DNA of 64,000 nt from contig CAWDMN010000059.1 in the NCBI GenBank assembly GCA_963803155.1, positions 62,001 through 126,000 of the forward strand, in the 5' to 3' direction. The notes under the pieces are model-generated. The model did no database searches, was not told the DNA's origin, and saw only the letters and a list, made by a program, of their open reading frames with translations. This document shows positions 52,934 to 62,047 of this stretch, piece by piece. The translations under genes were made by a program, and so were the position numbers. The stretch comes from CAWDMN01 sp963803155 (GTDB lineage Bacteria; Acidobacteriota; Terriglobia; Versatilivoradales; Versatilivoraceae). Each line of letters begins with the position of its first letter. The first letter of the stretch is position 1.

Positions 52934-54094
52934 ATGATCAAGCCCCAAAAGAAAAACTATTTCGTCATCGGCCCGCTCATCGGCTGGTTGCTGATAGGGT
53001 CGACCCTCATTTATGGCCAAAGAAACGCGCGGACAGAGATCCACATTCCTGACATCCCGGGATATCTCACCTTGAAATGCGATTTTCACATGCATACTGT
53101 ATTTTCCGATGGAAATGTTTGGCCGGATTTTCGACCCCAAGAAGCATGGAGCGATGGTTTAGATGCTCTGGCGATCACTGACCACATCGAAGTCCAGCCA
53201 CACAAGGACGATCTGATTCAAAATTTCAATCGCTCTTATGAAATTGCGTTGCCGGTTGCTAATCTGTTGAATATGCTCTTGGTGCACGCGGCTGAAATTA
53301 CCAAAGACATGCCCCCCGGCCATTTCAATGCCCTCTTCCTCCAGGATGCCACCCCGCTGAACATGAAAGATTGGCGGGAAGTTTTGAAAAATGCAATGGA
53401 TCAGAAAGCCTTCATTTTCTGGAACCATCCCGGCTGGAAGCAGCCGGAGGAACACCCGGTCTGGTATCCGGAACATGACGAGATCCTGCAAAAAGGCTGG
53501 ATGCAAGGGATTGAAATTGTCAATGAGCGGTCTTATTATCCCGAGGCTTTCAAGTGGGCACTGGAGAAAAAGCTGACCATTTTAGGGAATTCTGACACTC
53601 ATGAACCTATGGCTGTTGCCTTCGACAAGACGGCAGGAGATCCCCGTCCTTTGACTTTGGTGTTTGCCCGGGAACGAACCATGGAATCATTGAGAGAAGC
53701 TCTCTTTGCGCGGCGCACGGCCGTATACTGGCGGGATTCCCTGATCGGCGAAGAACAATATTTAAAGCCCATTTTCCAGTCTTCCGTGGACCTGCTAAAC
53801 ACACAAGTACAGATCAAAGGGAACGGATACGCTTATCTTCAGATTCGAAATAAATCTGACATTTCTTTGCATTTGGAACTGCAGAACCAGTTGGAAGAGG
53901 TGGGAATTCTGGGTGAGATGGTTTTACCTGCCCAAAGGGTCTCCCTCTTTCCCATCACCGGAATGAAAAAAGGAGCCACAGGTTCCCGCGAATTCATCGC
54001 CCATTACGTGGTCACAAATTTTCGCACGAGACCTGATAAGGGGCTTCCTTTTGATGTAGCCTTCCGGGTTAATTTTATCTCCTCCTCTCAATAA
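52934..54094 (+). CDS. PHP-domain phosphoesterase (Sb-PDE-like), exported
   Basis: The protein has 386 residues from ATG 52934 (AAGAGGT upstream), with an N-terminal membrane/signal segment (FVIGPLIGWLLIGSTLIYG). The PHP metal motifs are clear: CDFHMHTVFSDG, ALAITDHIE, LVHAAEIT, FIFWNHPGW and LGNSDTHEP. PHP proteins hydrolyse phosphoesters with two or three metals. The arrangement, with a C-terminal beta domain after residue 280, resembles the exported Sb-PDE type. A role in phosphate or nucleotide scavenging is possible. It is divergent from nothing and convergent with the glycosidase operon. Confidence 0.8.
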   Translation: MIKPQKKNYFVIGPLIGWLLIGSTLIYGQRNARTEIHIPDIPGYLTLKCDFHMHTVFSDGNVWPDFRPQEAWSDGLDALAITDHIEVQPHKDDLIQNFNRSYEIALPVANLLNMLLVHAAEITKDMPPGHFNALFLQDATPLNMKDWREVLKNAMDQKAFIFWNHPGWKQPEEHPVWYPEHDEILQKGWMQGIEIVNERSYYPEAFKWALEKKLTILGNSDTHEPMAVAFDKTAGDPRPLTLVFARERTMESLREALFARRTAVYWRDSLIGEEQYLKPIFQSSVDLLNTQVQIKGNGYAYLQIRNKSDISLHLELQNQLEEVGILGEMVLPAQRVSLFPITGMKKGATGSREFIAHYVVTNFRTRPDKGLPFDVAFRVNFISSSQ

Positions 54095-54155
54095 GGAAGA
54101 TTTCGGAAATTCAAAAATATCAATTCAGCCCATTTATCAGGATGCGGCCGGCATA

Positions 54156-56525
54156 TCATCCCCGCCGGAAGGACTGTCCCTCTCGGACTGGAGCCGAGGA
54201 AAACAGAATTAATTCCGTGCTGTTTTCTTCAGGCAGGACAACCGGAATCCCTGAAGTCATCATCTGTTTCCCCGCAAAATTCTTTTCTTCTCGCCGATCA
54301 TGGTAAGTCACGCGGTAATTCCGGTTCGGGTCAATTCCCTTCAGGATGACTTCCTGCCTAGTCGCAGGGTGATGATTCCGAAAAACATAAAGCATTCCGT
54401 CGCCTCGACGCTCGTCAACCAATTCAAAGGCATCCCAACCTCTCGGATGAGGCCGTCCAATCAAGCGGTAGGCCTTCCCTTTAAAGAATCGCCGAATTTT
54501 CTTATAGAGAAGAATCTCCTCTTTTAACAGAGCCTTCTTGTCTTCTGGCAATCTCCGCGGATCACTCAGCAGGGTGAGTGGACCTCCAATGGCTCCGCTA
54601 CGGAACATCGTCTTCAAGTCGCCATCGGAATGCTCAAAACGAATATAGCGTTGCTGTCGGTCCAACGGGAAAACCTGGGTGTGCCCATAAACCATCTGGC
54701 GCAAGGCGAAAGCCTTATATGCATCTCCGATCAACTGCATATGGTGACGCCGGACCACTCCATAATCGGGAACTGCGCTATTGTTCATCCAGTTTTCGCA
54801 GATGAGACGGGGATATCTTTGGCGAACAAAATCCATGATTTCATAGAAACCCTCGCAAGCCGCCAGGCGCCCGTCTCCCGGAGTGTGGGTGTGGTGCCGG
54901 TCCTGGCAAATTGTGATCAAATCAAAATCGTGTTTGAGCCAATCCAGCTCAAATTCTTCAATGACCCGGACCAGTTGTTGTTTGACCCACTCGCGGACCG
55001 GTCGGTGCGCCAGGCACAAGGTTCGAGTGTTCCAAACCGATGCGGCGCATCGGGTAAAAAAAACATCAGGAATGGGTTTGCCACCATAGGTGGCCAGCCA
55101 ATCCCAGTGAGCGCGCACAACTTCGGAAGTCTCGTCGGCATTGCCAAATCCAAACCATAATCCCAGTTTCATCCCCTTCTTCTTCACGGCATCAACCAAT
55201 GGCTTGGGACCTTGGGGAAACCGGCGCGGATCGCACCACCAGTCGCCTCTTTGAGCAAACCAGCCGTGATCCCATAGAAACAGCTCACAACCCAATTCCG
55301 CGGCGGCTTCCGCCTGGGACAGGAGATTTTTCTCGGTGGGATACCAGGGATGAGTTCCTTTCTCATTGTATGGGCTATTCTCATCCAGGGAAGCAGACCA
55401 GGAACAGTAAACAACCCATGGATAATCGGATTCCGGGAGGGAAGGCGTGAAGTCAGTTCTGATCAAGTGATGGCTCAGAGCGGCCGCCTCATCAAGATCC
55501 CCTGCATAAAAGCCATACCATCCAACTGGAGAATCCAGAGAACCACCAGGCTCCAGCGGTTCCGCCATTCCTTCGGTATCCAAACCCCCGTGGATCAAGC
55601 AGGGATCTTTCATATCTCCAATCGCGACGGTCATGGGGCCAGACCATTCCCACCCCCCGATCAGACCTTCACTTTTGCCGGGCAAGCGTAGACAGAACCA
55701 GGCAAATTCCGGACTGTAAGGACCTGTCCGCAAATACATCTCGATGTTGTCATCGATGCTGCAGTAGTGGATGGGATTCCCCGGATCCGGCCTCATGGCC
55801 CGGCCAAAATTGTCGATCCAGCAGAGTTCCAGAGAATCCGACAAGGGACTGACACGGAGCCGGAAGCAATCCAGACGATGAACCACCATCGCTTCTGAAC
55901 CTGAATTCTTAATCGTTGTGTATTGCCGAAGTAATGGCAACTCTGGTCGCCAGAGATAATGGCGCTGGATTTCAATCGGCAATGAGGCAGGTTTCATCTC
56001 AATTGTTAAATGGTTCCAGCCTCTATCCCCATTCTTCATCGAATGGTGAAGATACGTCCAAGAATCTTGACCCAGCAAAGCTTGCGGAGTATCTCCAGAT
56101 TTCGAAATCTCCACACAAAATTCGTCCGATGTTCCTGATGGGTGAATCCACTCTCTGTACTTGGGATTGAATCGCAGTGAAGTGCAAGTGAAATGCCCTT
56201 GTTTCAAAGACAACTGCTGATTGAAAAATTGGTTGCCCACATTCCAACGAAAGGATCCATCCTGGGCATGTTCAAAGAGTGACGAATCGTTGGATGTTTC
56301 CGACGATTGGTGCACCTCTGTCTTTTCCTGCCCGGGATTTAAATTAGACAATTTTGCCTCGCCATTGGTTGAATAGGCGGGGAGAGCTGGAAGGAGGGTA
56401 ATCCCAGCCAATATTTGTCCGAAATCCCTGCGGCTCATCTCCCGGCTGGTAAAGCCTGGCAGCGGCTCATTCGCGTAATGATCCTTTTGAGAAGGTGTTG
56501 AATCTCTTTCTTCTCGATCCCTCAT
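54156..56525 (-). CDS. GH36-like alpha-galactosidase family protein, Tat-exported
   Basis: The 789-residue protein has a twin-arginine motif at about residue 31 (MSRRDFGQILAGITLLPALP). A beta-sandwich comes first, then a TIM barrel with ELFLWDHGWF, MKLGLWFGFGNADETS, nucleophile region LDWLKHDFDLI and, where GH36 has the acid/base aspartate, ENWMNNSAVPDYGVVRRHH. A C-terminal beta domain follows. GH36 enzymes remove alpha-galactose; this divergent member may act on another sugar of plant side chains. The ATG overlaps the stop of the GH106-like gene (ATGA), so it is last in the four-gene operon. Confidence 0.75.
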   Translation of the reverse strand: MRDREERDSTPSQKDHYANEPLPGFTSREMSRRDFGQILAGITLLPALPAYSTNGEAKLSNLNPGQEKTEVHQSSETSNDSSLFEHAQDGSFRWNVGNQFFNQQLSLKQGHFTCTSLRFNPKYREWIHPSGTSDEFCVEISKSGDTPQALLGQDSWTYLHHSMKNGDRGWNHLTIEMKPASLPIEIQRHYLWRPELPLLRQYTTIKNSGSEAMVVHRLDCFRLRVSPLSDSLELCWIDNFGRAMRPDPGNPIHYCSIDDNIEMYLRTGPYSPEFAWFCLRLPGKSEGLIGGWEWSGPMTVAIGDMKDPCLIHGGLDTEGMAEPLEPGGSLDSPVGWYGFYAGDLDEAAALSHHLIRTDFTPSLPESDYPWVVYCSWSASLDENSPYNEKGTHPWYPTEKNLLSQAEAAAELGCELFLWDHGWFAQRGDWWCDPRRFPQGPKPLVDAVKKKGMKLGLWFGFGNADETSEVVRAHWDWLATYGGKPIPDVFFTRCAASVWNTRTLCLAHRPVREWVKQQLVRVIEEFELDWLKHDFDLITICQDRHHTHTPGDGRLAACEGFYEIMDFVRQRYPRLICENWMNNSAVPDYGVVRRHHMQLIGDAYKAFALRQMVYGHTQVFPLDRQQRYIRFEHSDGDLKTMFRSGAIGGPLTLLSDPRRLPEDKKALLKEEILLYKKIRRFFKGKAYRLIGRPHPRGWDAFELVDERRGDGMLYVFRNHHPATRQEVILKGIDPNRNYRVTYHDRREEKNFAGKQMMTSGIPVVLPEENSTELILFSSAPVREGQSFRRG

Positions 56526-59464
56526 TGCTTCACCTCCGATGGAGACAAGACTACTCTCTGGCTCGGCCGCAGCCAGACGGGGCCAAGCAAGCCCGAGGAT
56601 ACCGGAGCGGGAATCCTGTCTTTCAAATCGGAATAAGGAGGCGGCAATGCCGGCTTCAAGCGCATTTGATTCGCGAGACAGTTGGTAACCCGGATCTCCA
56701 GTTGATTTTTTCCAGCCTTAACGCAATTGGTTACGTCGATCATAAAAGGATGTTTCCAGGCGATGCCCGCCAATTTTCCATTCATCCAGACTTCCGCGAT
56801 ATCTCGTACTTCCCCCAAATTCAAATTCAAATATCGCCCCTCCATTAGAAAGATTCCTGGGATGTCGATTTCACAGCGATAAGCGGCTGTCCCGGAAAAA
56901 TTTTCAAATTCCGGATAGTCAGTCCAGCTCGTTAATTTTTCCAGCTGTTTTCCGATCCGCCCTGCGCTTAGATTCCAGGGCCCTGTCACGGCCAAAGGGG
57001 CAGGAAGATTTTCCACCGAGGATTGGATCACTCCTTCGGCTGTCCGTGCCTGGTAGATTCCATTTTTGGTGACAGTCGCAATCGCTCTTTTTCCAGTGTC
57101 ATCTACCCGCGAGATTTCGCTGAGATTTGCCGAGACAATTGAATCCACTGGATCGGAGTTGAACACAATAAATGCCGATCCCCACGGCTGAAGAGAAATT
57201 TCCACTTCAGTAAAGTTGTTGACGGCCCTGAATGTGTGCAAAGGTTTTATGGCTCCCGATTCCGCGTCAAACAGCCACGGATAGAGGCCGGACACCCGAT
57301 AACGTCCGCGGAGAGATTTTTCCTGACCGCACACATTTGCCACAAAGTAGATCTGCTTATCCCCGGCATTCCTATGAACAAAGCCTACTCCGGAATCCGG
57401 AGAATCAAAAACCAGGTCAGGGGAAATCACTTTTGAAACAAGACGTGGCAACAGGTGAGTCCCAGGCGCAAGAGATGCATATGAATCCCGAGGAATAAAA
57501 ATTCCCTCCCCCTCCCCTAGCCTATTCCCTCGCGCCCGCGGCTCTCCAAGCCAGGGACTGGCATGGGGATTCTTAGAATCTCCAAATATTTCATTTACCA
57601 GCTGGTGAACCTGGTTTGTTTGCACGGTGGCGTTTTGGAATCCCGGCGACCGTGCGGGAAGATTATCGGTTCCGACTACAACTCCTCCCGCCAGACAAAA
57701 TTCGCGAAGACGTTGGAGAGATTCAGGCTCTATGCTGGATAAACCAGGCAGCACCAATACCCGGTACCGCATCGGGCCGACTTTCAGGAACTTTCCCTCC
57801 AGTTTCGACTCCTTTAATCTCCCGGCATTGATGAAGTCAAAGTCATAACCTCCATCCTGCAAAGCCTCCAACATGCGGGTTATACTTGAGTTTCCACCTT
57901 CATTGAACCTCGCTTCAATTCCCCCGGCTAAATCAAACCAGTCACCATAAGCATCGGCCCATACATCTTCATAAGGCAGATACACCGCGACATCGCTGAC
58001 CGGGGATCCTTGTTGGAGGAGGAAATTGGTCCGGCGCAGATAATCGGAAAGATGCTTCAGGTGCGGCCACCAGGTATTGCCGGGGCTGACGTTGGTGGCC
58101 GCATAATAATACCAACCGGGAGATTCAGCCCAAGATGGAGAAAAGGGGACCCCATGAAAGTTGACCTGGTTGATGCCATCCAGATAAATCGCATCCGCGG
58201 CTGCTTTCATATTCTCCAGTGTGACCAGGAAGAGCGGAAAGCGAAGCCAAGTGAAGCTTTCACAGGAAATCTGATTTCTTCCGAACAGATGCCCGGCTGA
58301 GCTGGCTAGTTTGCGATCCCGAATATTGAGGTGGCGTCGATCTTCCGGGCCATATGTTTCCGCTTCGGGAATATCGTTTAGCCCATAAGCTTCCAAAATG
58401 TCAGCGGGAGTGCCATGAGCTTCAACTCTGGTTTTAAGTTCCTGCCGATGCGCCCAATCCTTCAAAGGAGCAAAGCAATTCTCCAATGCCAGTTCGGATA
58501 CGGTTTTTCTGAAATCGTATCGGATCCGTCTACCAGCGTCACCCGTGGAAAGAAATAGGGCAGACAAATAAGGAAGCAAGGAGTAACCGCGTCTTTTTTG
58601 AAATTCCACCGGGAGAGCGGGAGTCCAGTTGGATCCGAAAACCTCCCAGCTATCCATGGTCACGGCATGCGCGCCTTTTAGAGAGGGGGCTTGATTATCG
58701 CCATTGTGCTTGAGATGCATTTCCATGGCTGTTCGATTGAAATGGTCAAGCACAAGGCCTTCACCACCAGGAGCCGCCCGTTTCACTTTCATGCCCGTAT
58801 AGCCGCCCACAAAGCTCATCAGCTTCCAAGGTCCGGGAGGGATGTGCCAGTTTTCGAGCCGCCACTCTTGAACTTTGGAGGTTAAATCCAGCAGGGTCTC
58901 CAGATCGATGCCTCCTTCCCCATTGATCTTGGCAGCCTGGACAGCTAACAAAATCTCTGCTCCGGTCATCCTTCCGGGAACGGGCCCGGAGAAGTCTCGC
59001 GGGCCTGAAATCTCCAGTGAGGCGAACTTCAGTTGCCCCGCCCCAAGAGTAGATGGAATGTATGGGCCGCCGAAGGGCCACCCGGTACCCAAGACAGTCT
59101 CAGCCTGGAGACCGATTTCTCCCGCATACCGAACGGATTCTCTCACCCTTTCCAGATATTGAGGAGAGAGGTACGGAAAGTTCTCTACCCCAGCGGGCAG
59201 ATGGGCGTCGGGAAAGGTATAGATTGGATAGATCCGAAAACCTCCCAATCCTGCGGCCTTCATGGCATCCAGGCTGTTGTGGATATCCCGGATGGAATAA
59301 GGACAACCAAACCACCACCAAAAACAGGAAGGGCCAAATTGAGTTGGCGGGGCAACAAAATGTTGCTCAAATTCATCAGCCGCGGCGCAAGGAGAGGAGA
59401 AAAAACCTCCCATCAAGAGTACTGACAGCCAGAGGATTCGCTTCCAAGTCAATGGATTTCTCAT
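56522..59464 (-). CDS. GH106-like alpha-L-rhamnosidase
   Basis: The 980-residue protein has a Sec signal (ILWLSVLLMGGFFSSPCAAA). The GH106 landmarks are present: GPSCFWWWFGCPYSIRDIHN, AAGLGGFRIYPIY, VLGTGWPFGGPYI, RVEAHGTPADILEAYGLNDI and PEAETYG, the last two around the glutamates that serve catalysis in the family. A C-terminal beta-sandwich (PFMIDVTNCVKAGKNQLEIR) follows. GH106 enzymes remove terminal rhamnose, notably from rhamnogalacturonan. It is coupled by 4-base overlaps to genes on both sides, which links it firmly to the PL26-like and GH36-like enzymes. Confidence 0.82.
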   Translation of the reverse strand: MRNPLTWKRILWLSVLLMGGFFSSPCAAADEFEQHFVAPPTQFGPSCFWWWFGCPYSIRDIHNSLDAMKAAGLGGFRIYPIYTFPDAHLPAGVENFPYLSPQYLERVRESVRYAGEIGLQAETVLGTGWPFGGPYIPSTLGAGQLKFASLEISGPRDFSGPVPGRMTGAEILLAVQAAKINGEGGIDLETLLDLTSKVQEWRLENWHIPPGPWKLMSFVGGYTGMKVKRAAPGGEGLVLDHFNRTAMEMHLKHNGDNQAPSLKGAHAVTMDSWEVFGSNWTPALPVEFQKRRGYSLLPYLSALFLSTGDAGRRIRYDFRKTVSELALENCFAPLKDWAHRQELKTRVEAHGTPADILEAYGLNDIPEAETYGPEDRRHLNIRDRKLASSAGHLFGRNQISCESFTWLRFPLFLVTLENMKAAADAIYLDGINQVNFHGVPFSPSWAESPGWYYYAATNVSPGNTWWPHLKHLSDYLRRTNFLLQQGSPVSDVAVYLPYEDVWADAYGDWFDLAGGIEARFNEGGNSSITRMLEALQDGGYDFDFINAGRLKESKLEGKFLKVGPMRYRVLVLPGLSSIEPESLQRLREFCLAGGVVVGTDNLPARSPGFQNATVQTNQVHQLVNEIFGDSKNPHASPWLGEPRARGNRLGEGEGIFIPRDSYASLAPGTHLLPRLVSKVISPDLVFDSPDSGVGFVHRNAGDKQIYFVANVCGQEKSLRGRYRVSGLYPWLFDAESGAIKPLHTFRAVNNFTEVEISLQPWGSAFIVFNSDPVDSIVSANLSEISRVDDTGKRAIATVTKNGIYQARTAEGVIQSSVENLPAPLAVTGPWNLSAGRIGKQLEKLTSWTDYPEFENFSGTAAYRCEIDIPGIFLMEGRYLNLNLGEVRDIAEVWMNGKLAGIAWKHPFMIDVTNCVKAGKNQLEIRVTNCLANQMRLKPALPPPYSDLKDRIPAPVSSGLLGPVWLRPSQRVVLSPSEVKQ

Positions 59465-62040
59465 TCTTTGGATCCCTTCCTGCGCGCTAAGAGGGCAAGG
59501 GCAGGCTGTCCATAAGCCAGGGTGGAAGCAGGAGACAAGGGACGCGTTTGCCCCAGGAATTGTTTAGGGCGGCCGCTTGTTTTGGCAACTTCGGGATTGT
59601 TGATCCCCCATTGAGCCCAAGGGTCACCACGACCTAAGGGATCCTGGGAGAGGTTTAATTGCGCATGCAACTTTTCCAGAACTACGGAGACCAAGTCAGT
59701 ATAGTGAGGTGATCCGGTGGTGTCCCCCAAGACAGCCAGCGCATAAAGCGCCAACGAAGATTCTCCCACATCCACCGGCTTCTCGCCTTCTTTGCCAAAC
59801 AGAAAATCCACTGCCTGATTCAAAGCTCTTAAAACTATCTCGTCCCGGCGAATGGCATAATAGTCAGCCAACGCCATGACAACATGCTCCACAAATCCTT
59901 CTATGGACTGGTTCGGATTTCCTAGATAAGCCGGCCAACTTCCGTTCGCTTTCTGAAATTTGAGGAGCACCTGGACCGGTCCTTGGGCGGCATCCAGGTA
60001 TTCAGCCCGAGAAGTAAACAGGTAAAACTGGCACATGATGTGAAGATAGACTGAAACAGTGCGGGCATCCGCTTCCGCAAAGTCAATCGGGACATTCCTC
60101 AAGTCTTCGCCACAGCGAGTGATCCACTCCTCGAGTATCGGATCCCCGCTTATGGCAGCCCAATGCATCATCCCCAGGAGCCAGGAGTGGTCCGGTTCTC
60201 CAGCCTTCCCCTGCGCCAGGTAACAATGGCCGTAACTGTGGGTCCACATCCCCCACCGGGGGTGATGACAAATATCGATGTCGAACAGGTGCCGCGCCAC
60301 GATGCGGCACCGATCCCAGACTTTTGGATTGCCAGTCCGAAAATAATAAAGCAGCAATCCCAGCAAGGGATCGCGTTCATTGTTGTGCCAGTACCCTTCC
60401 CGCGCCATTTCTCCCATCTCGCCCCACTTGGTGCCGGGGTGGCACATGTAATCCGTCCCGGCGGTCATGTACTTGAAGTCACCATAGTCAAATTTCCCGT
60501 AACAGCGCAGCACGTCTATGTGTCGATCCAGCCATTGAAAATTTTCATCGAAGAGCTGTTCAAAATGGGGAAAGATCTTGGCATCCCGAGGGGAAAGGAT
60601 TCCCAACGCCCCGGTGTCAGAGACATAGGCGGGATCCAATTGTCCGCGAACCGGCTGCAGCGTTTTATTCCACCACTTCCGTTCAAATGCGGGCATTCCC
60701 TCCTTCCCTGCCCAGAGGCTAAGCACGATGTCTTGAGTCTTTGCCATGCCCTGGCGCGCAGCCAGACATTGTTCCTCAGCATCAAAAAAAGCGAGGTAGG
60801 GATGAGGCATCACCGGCCAATATTTGGCATATTCATAGGGTCGGTTGCCAAAGGGATCAGCGGGGAGAATTGGCTTGGATGCCAGGTGGCGTGAGGCTCT
60901 TTCAGGCCACAAGCCGACGCTTAATTCCCCCTCACGCAGAGAGATTTCATTGGGATACTCCTCGTGAAAATTGGGAACCCAAATTCCCAAACATTGGCGG
61001 GCACTCTGAAAATACAACCATCCAGGAGCCTGTTCTCCGTTACAGCCTCCACTTGAGAGGTTTTGGATCCGGCCATCGGGATTCACTGTTTTAGCCCAAT
61101 AACAGTCATAGTCTTCCTGTAAGAGATAAACCGGCCAATCTTTCAGGTAGGGACCATCATAGACTCCCCGGTCACAGCTGAAGACCAGCCTTTCAGGAGA
61201 GAATACGAAGGGGAAAATCAACCGAAGGTCACGGACTTTTTCCACCGACGCCTCGCTGTTATTGATCCATGACACGGTCAAATAAACTTCAGGCCGAGCC
61301 CGATAGGCAGTCCAGCGAAAAATGAAATCGAAAAGCTGGCTTCCATCCTTCGCCCTCAATTTTCCCTGGCAGCGAACCGAGGCTCTAATCGGGCCTCGTT
61401 CCTCAATAGTCATTGTCCCCGTTTCAGCGGCCAAAGTTGCCAGAAAAGTTTTGCCGTCCGGCCGGATCAGCCGAAGATCCGCGCATCCGGGACCTTGAAT
61501 CAATGGATGCATATGGCCGTCCTTGCCCACCCCGGAGACGCTCTCCAACCATCCTCCGGGGGTGTCGATAAAGGCCAGCTCAACCTCCCCCGTATTGAGG
61601 AGCAGCTTTCCATTGGCAGCATAAACCAGTTCTGGGGATGCCGGTCTCTTTCCCAACTTCAGAGTGTAATCCCCCGGGCCGTCAGAAGCTTCAAATACGA
61701 CCGACAACCATCGTATGCTGCCATCCGGCCAGGTTGCGGACGATTTCGCTTGCATCATCACGGGTTGTCCCCTGGGGGAAAAAATGGAAAGATTTTCGGG
61801 ATGAAAAACTTGCCCATGTCGAAAGGGAATACTTGTCTCAACTGGAGGTCCGAGCGGAGGAGGTCCGGCCGGTGCGGTTGCCTGGATATGGACAATCAGA
61901 GGATTGTTCGTAGGGGAAATCCCCTGCGGATTGGAACTCCCGAGAGGGAGGAACCGCGAATTGGAAGGAAACACCGCGCCGGCCATAAAGGCTTGGGTTA
62001 GGAAATCGCGACGAGATAGGCGAAATTGTTTCCGGTGCAT
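59461..62040 (-). CDS. PL26-like exo-rhamnogalacturonan lyase family protein
   Basis: The 859-residue protein has a Tat signal (LSRRDFLTQAFMAGAVFPSN). The N-terminal beta domain has TSIPFRHGQVFHPENLSIFS and ATWPDGSIRWLSVVFE, the hallmark of PcRGLX/YetA-type proteins. A long (alpha/alpha)-barrel region contains GTDYMCHPGTKWGEMGEMAR, WGMWTHSYGHCYLAQ and DHSWLLGMMHWAA. The fungal prototype releases unsaturated galacturonosyl-rhamnose from rhamnogalacturonan-I chain ends. The assignment to lyase activity is from family resemblance; the catalytic residues were not traced. ATG 62040 follows AGGATTG, seven bases after the GxGYxYP gene ends, and its stop overlaps the GH106-like start. Confidence 0.78.
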   Translation of the reverse strand: MHRKQFRLSRRDFLTQAFMAGAVFPSNSRFLPLGSSNPQGISPTNNPLIVHIQATAPAGPPPLGPPVETSIPFRHGQVFHPENLSIFSPRGQPVMMQAKSSATWPDGSIRWLSVVFEASDGPGDYTLKLGKRPASPELVYAANGKLLLNTGEVELAFIDTPGGWLESVSGVGKDGHMHPLIQGPGCADLRLIRPDGKTFLATLAAETGTMTIEERGPIRASVRCQGKLRAKDGSQLFDFIFRWTAYRARPEVYLTVSWINNSEASVEKVRDLRLIFPFVFSPERLVFSCDRGVYDGPYLKDWPVYLLQEDYDCYWAKTVNPDGRIQNLSSGGCNGEQAPGWLYFQSARQCLGIWVPNFHEEYPNEISLREGELSVGLWPERASRHLASKPILPADPFGNRPYEYAKYWPVMPHPYLAFFDAEEQCLAARQGMAKTQDIVLSLWAGKEGMPAFERKWWNKTLQPVRGQLDPAYVSDTGALGILSPRDAKIFPHFEQLFDENFQWLDRHIDVLRCYGKFDYGDFKYMTAGTDYMCHPGTKWGEMGEMAREGYWHNNERDPLLGLLLYYFRTGNPKVWDRCRIVARHLFDIDICHHPRWGMWTHSYGHCYLAQGKAGEPDHSWLLGMMHWAAISGDPILEEWITRCGEDLRNVPIDFAEADARTVSVYLHIMCQFYLFTSRAEYLDAAQGPVQVLLKFQKANGSWPAYLGNPNQSIEGFVEHVVMALADYYAIRRDEIVLRALNQAVDFLFGKEGEKPVDVGESSLALYALAVLGDTTGSPHYTDLVSVVLEKLHAQLNLSQDPLGRGDPWAQWGINNPEVAKTSGRPKQFLGQTRPLSPASTLAYGQPALALLARRKGSKE

Positions 62041-62047
62041 ATCAATC

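Noticed and set aside
60163..60894. 243-codon plus-strand frame
   Set aside because: It is antisense to the PL26-like gene; no motif is seen.
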